Positions 61,522 through 64,000 of a stretch of 64,000 nt of DNA are shown here, piece by piece. The stretch comes from Lentzea albidocapillata (GTDB taxonomy: Bacteria > Actinomycetota > Actinomycetes > Mycobacteriales > Pseudonocardiaceae). Within the stretch, counting starts at the first letter, position 1, and each line of letters begins with the position of its first letter. Position numbers and translations under genes: made by a program. Below the pieces are notes generated by a model. That model had not been told where the DNA came from, made no database searches, and saw nothing but the letters and a program-made list of their open reading frames with translations. Location: contig NZ_JOEA01000005.1 of the NCBI RefSeq assembly GCF_000719115.1, positions 62,001 to 126,000 of the forward strand, written 5' to 3'.

Positions 61522-62550
61522 CTAGTAGATGGTGCGGTCGTCGGCACTACGGCGGTGGGCACGCGACTTGCGGAGGTCGCGGGCGACGTTCAGGCGGGTC
61601 AACCAGCGGTCGGTGCCGTCGAAACGGGCCGTGAACGGCTCACGGCCGTGCGTGCCGCGGTAGTTGTCCAGGAACAGGACCTCGCCGGGCTTCAGGGCGT
61701 AGCCCGCGATGTTCGCGTCGATCGCCTTGACGATCGTGTCCAGCGCGGCGGCTGCCTCGGGGTCGGAGGCCGGGACCTCCATGAAGTACGGGTCGAGGCG
61801 CAGGTAAGGGTTCTCCTGCGGGCCGAACAGCACCGCGATGGGTTCCGGGTTCGCGTCCAGGCCGGAGATCCACTCGTAGCTGCGGTCGCGCAGGCGGCGC
61901 AGCTGCTCGTCGCCGTCGTTCTGGCGGTTGGCGGCGAGGTGCGAGCGGTCCGGGCGGATCGGGAAACGCTCCTGGCGCAGCACCTCGACCACGTCGGCCG
62001 GCAGGTCGATGCCTTCCAGCGAGCCGTACGTGGTGTTGACGCCGTCGGGGTTGCGCAGGCACATGAGGCCCACGTAGTCCGTGCGCATCGGGTGGAACGC
62101 GTCCTCGATGTGCCACGTGAGCAGCTCCTCGCTGCCCGAGCCGAGCTGCTCGAACTGGTGTTCCTTGATGGGGAACACGTCGTGCAGCAGCCGGCCGTCC
62201 TGCTGGGTGGACCAGGCGATCGGGTCGCCGAGCAGTGACGCGCAGAGGTAGAAGAACAGGTCCTCCGCCAGGGTCGGCCTGCCCTCGCCGCCGCAGTCCT
62301 TCCAGTGCCCCGGGGTGAGGCCGATACGGTCGTCGTCGATCGGGTAGCCGCCGATGACACACAACGGGTGGGGCTCGGTGAGGCGGAACTCCAGCAGGCC
62401 GGCACGCAGGGCGCGCGGCAGTTCGTGGGCGATGATCGTGGCCTCGCGCACGAACGCGGGGTCCTCGACCGTGCGGTAGCGCTCGGCCAGCGCGGCCACG
62501 AGGACACCGGCCTCGGCGATGTCGGATTCGGACAGGTCAATTCTGAACAC
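61522..62550 (-). CDS. arginine 3-hydroxylase-like Fe(II)/2-oxoglutarate oxygenase (VioC-like)
   Basis: A 342-residue clavaminate-synthase-like oxygenase. The metal triad is HxE in LLTWHIEDAFHP near residues 146-148 and a distal His in YRGTHGREPF near 302. The 2-oxoglutarate Arg is in RWLTRLNV near 317. This HxE-type variant (not HxD) and the overall sequence are close to VioC, which makes (3S)-hydroxy-L-arginine for capreomycidine. The GTG start at 62550 has AGGGGAGAAGG and overlaps the aminotransferase-fold gene by 14 bp. Related enzymes hydroxylate asparagine or enduracididine, but the VioD-like neighbour points to arginine. Confidence 0.87.
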   Translation of the reverse strand: MFRIDLSESDIAEAGVLVAALAERYRTVEDPAFVREATIIAHELPRALRAGLLEFRLTEPHPLCVIGGYPIDDDRIGLTPGHWKDCGGEGRPTLAEDLFFYLCASLLGDPIAWSTQQDGRLLHDVFPIKEHQFEQLGSGSEELLTWHIEDAFHPMRTDYVGLMCLRNPDGVNTTYGSLEGIDLPADVVEVLRQERFPIRPDRSHLAANRQNDGDEQLRRLRDRSYEWISGLDANPEPIAVLFGPQENPYLRLDPYFMEVPASDPEAAAALDTIVKAIDANIAGYALKPGEVLFLDNYRGTHGREPFTARFDGTDRWLTRLNVARDLRKSRAHRRSADDRTIY

Positions 62551-63655
62551 GGGCCTTCTCCCCTGCGAGTGCGAGCGTTTCGAGGCCTCGGGTGAACGAG
62601 GCGGTGGGGCCGCCGTAGCCCAGCCGGACACGGGTCGGGTCCCCGAAGCACGACCCCGGGACGAGGAGCGTGCGGTGTTCCCGGGCCAGGTCGTGGCAGA
62701 ACCCGGTGGTGTCGGTGTGGCCGAGCAGCTGCGGGAACGTGCTGGCGCTGCCCATCGGTTCCGGCAGGTCGATCAGGTCGGGGTGGTCGGCGGCCCACTG
62801 GCGCAGCAGCCCCAGGTTGCGGCGGGCCTGCTCCATGCGCGGGCCGACCAGCAGGCCGGCGTGCCGGGCGACGCGGGTGGCGAGCAGCTCGACCAGCGGC
62901 GAGAGGTGCAACGTCATGCGGTCGCGCAGGTCGAGGGTGCCGCGCAGGACGTCCTCAGGCCCGATCGCCCAGCCGACGCGCAGACCCGGCAGGCCGTAGC
63001 CCTTCGACAGCGTGCCGATGGAGATGGCCTTGTCGTAGTCGTGCACGGGGTCCACGAGCGGCTCGCCCTCGATGACCATCTCGCGGAAAGCCTGGTCCCA
63101 CACCAGGTACGCGCCCGCCTCGGCGCAGATGGCGACGAACTCGTCGCGCTGCTCCGGGGTGAGCGACGCGCCGGTCGGGTTGTGCGGGAAGTTCACGACG
63201 ACGGCCTTGGCTCCGTCGATCACCGCACGCAGGTCGTCCAGGTCCGGGCGGAAGCCGTTCTCCGGGCGCAGCGGCCACACGCGCAGGTCGCAGCCCATGG
63301 ACCGGGCGATCGACGTGTGCGTGTGATAGGTCGGCTCGGTGACGACGATGGCGTCGGTCGGTTCGAGCAACGTGCTGAGCACGAGGTAGATCGCCTCGCT
63401 GCCGCCGTGCGTGACCATGACCTTGTCGGGGTCACCGGTCCCCCACTGCGCGGCAATGGCGGTGCGTACTTCCTCGCTGCCGAACGACGTGCTGTCGCGG
63501 AACACGACGGCGTCGAGCTCGTCGCTCCCGATGCCGAGCAACGCGCGCAGCTCCGCGAGCGAGTAGTCCTCGACCCCGCTGCTGCCGATGTCGTCGTCGA
63601 CCGCGAAGTAGTACAGGCGCATCCAGTCCTCGAGCGGCGCTGGTTCGAACTTCAT
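62537..63655 (-). CDS. capreomycidine synthase-like PLP enzyme (VioD-like)
   Basis: A 372-residue fold-type I PLP enzyme. The N-terminal APLEDWMRLYYFAVDDDIGS resembles VioD-type enzymes. VTHGGSEAIYLV is near residue 80, VVNFPHNPTGASL near 155, and the PLP Lys is in GTLSKGYGLPGLRVGW near 218. VioD converts 3-hydroxyarginine to (2S,3R)-capreomycidine by beta-elimination and intramolecular addition of the guanidine. The ATG has an AAAGGAG ribosome-binding site. It lies between the ABC gene and the VioC-like gene in one operon. An ordinary aminotransferase is the alternative, but the pairing argues against it. Confidence 0.87.
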   Translation of the reverse strand: MKFEPAPLEDWMRLYYFAVDDDIGSSGVEDYSLAELRALLGIGSDELDAVVFRDSTSFGSEEVRTAIAAQWGTGDPDKVMVTHGGSEAIYLVLSTLLEPTDAIVVTEPTYHTHTSIARSMGCDLRVWPLRPENGFRPDLDDLRAVIDGAKAVVVNFPHNPTGASLTPEQRDEFVAICAEAGAYLVWDQAFREMVIEGEPLVDPVHDYDKAISIGTLSKGYGLPGLRVGWAIGPEDVLRGTLDLRDRMTLHLSPLVELLATRVARHAGLLVGPRMEQARRNLGLLRQWAADHPDLIDLPEPMGSASTFPQLLGHTDTTGFCHDLAREHRTLLVPGSCFGDPTRVRLGYGGPTASFTRGLETLALAGEKARVQN

Positions 63656-63669
63656 AAGGGCGACTCCTT

Positions 63670-64000
63670 TCAGCGGTAGGCCGAGGACTGCAGGTCGTAC
63701 AGCTCGGCGTAGAGGTCGGGGTGGGCCATGAGGTGCTCGTGACTGCCGATCTCGCGGATGCGGCCACCGTCGAGGACGACGATCAGGTCGGCCATGCGCA
63801 CGGTCGAAAAACGGTGCGACACAAGAAGAGTCACCGTTCCGCGTTGCTTCCCTTCCCGGGCGGCCTGGGCGAAGCGCTCGAACAGCGCGTGCTCGGTCTG
63901 CGGGTCGAGCGCGGCGGTGGGCTCGTCGAAGACCGCGAGCAACGGGTCGGTGCGCAGCAGTCCGCGGGCGAGTGCCAGCTTCTGCCACTGGCCTCCCGAC
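63670..64000 (-). CDS. ABC exporter ATP-binding domain, C-terminal part (cut by window edge)
   Basis: Only the last 110 residues are inside the window. They run from the signature region SGGQWQKLALARGLLRTDP through Walker B LLAVFDEPTAALDP and the H-loop LVSHRFSTVRMAD to the end. The GGQWQK signature is typical of ABC exporters with fused membrane domains found in NRPS clusters. The gap to the capreomycidine-synthase gene is 14 bp, so they are co-transcribed. It probably exports the peptide product or provides self-protection. The N-terminus lies beyond the right edge. Confidence 0.88.
   Translation of the reverse strand, partial: SGGQWQKLALARGLLRTDPLLAVFDEPTAALDPQTEHALFERFAQAAREGKQRGTVTLLVSHRFSTVRMADLIVVLDGGRIREIGSHEHLMAHPDLYAELYDLQSSAYR

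Overview
The window looks like chromosomal DNA from a high-GC actinomycete, most likely a Pseudonocardiaceae-type organism (Lentzea, Saccharothrix or Actinosynnema relatives). The grounds are strong G/C third-position bias, GTG/TTG starts, GAF-ANTAR regulators, PASTA-less membrane Ser/Thr kinases, a ChaB/Rho-N protein, an SCO6745-family protein and a DauR-like regulator. The genus is inference. No rRNA, tRNA, CRISPR array or intact transposase was seen.

Layout. 0.1-6.5 kb is housekeeping: a DUF4342 protein, a HEAT-repeat DNA alkylation-repair homologue, a GAF-ANTAR regulator, an SDR, an MFS exporter and an Rv2629-like protein. 6.5-21.4 kb is a surface-glycan or glycoconjugate locus. One minus-strand operon (gmhB-like phosphatase, GT9, a glycosyltransferase, gmhA, fused hldE, SDR) makes and transfers a nucleotide-activated D,D-heptose. 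A second minus-strand operon (UDP-glucuronate decarboxylase type epimerase, NodU/CmcH carbamoyltransferase, GT2, UDP-glucose 6-dehydrogenase, GT4) should make UDP-xylose and decorate the product. An aldehyde dehydrogenase, a ChaB protein and another GT9 lie beside them. The locus carries a 17-codon remnant of a lost GT4 gene and a duplicated operon promoter.

21.4-29.8 kb holds a reductase, a secreted GH10-CBM2 xylanase whose catalytic domain lacks about 79 residues, an AIM24 protein, a WYL regulator, a VOC protein, a Ser/Thr kinase and a D,D-carboxypeptidase. 29.8-37.1 kb is a sugar-uptake operon: ABC ATPase, permease, lipoprotein, Gfo/Idh/MocA dehydrogenase, sugar-phosphate isomerase and a ROK repressor. 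A 164-bp palindrome interrupts it. 37.3-49.8 kb is mixed: a secreted hydrolase, a stand-alone ketosynthase, a PAS-GGDEF-EAL protein, an SGNH hydrolase with HxlR regulator, a truncated haemoglobin and a D-amino-acid operon (DauR-like regulator, OCD/mu-crystallin reductase, DSD1/D-threonine aldolase-like enzyme). 50.0-53.8 kb is a three-gene operon of an unknown protein, a MoxR AAA+ ATPase and a metallopeptidase-VWA protein. 53.9-56.1 kb holds a secreted protein, a 167-bp CTAG-flanked palindrome and a second kinase.

56.3-64.0 kb appears to enter a non-ribosomal peptide cluster. MbtH, a VioC-like arginine hydroxylase, a VioD-like capreomycidine synthase and an ABC exporter cut by the window edge lie in one direction. 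Beside them is a DMT exporter / serine acetyltransferase / cysteine-synthase / cupin operon, and a LysR-SDR divergent pair separates the two. Together the VioC and VioD homologues predict conversion of L-arginine to the cyclic guanidino amino acid capreomycidine, the building block of tuberactinomycins and the precursor of streptolidine. The rest of that cluster lies beyond the right edge.
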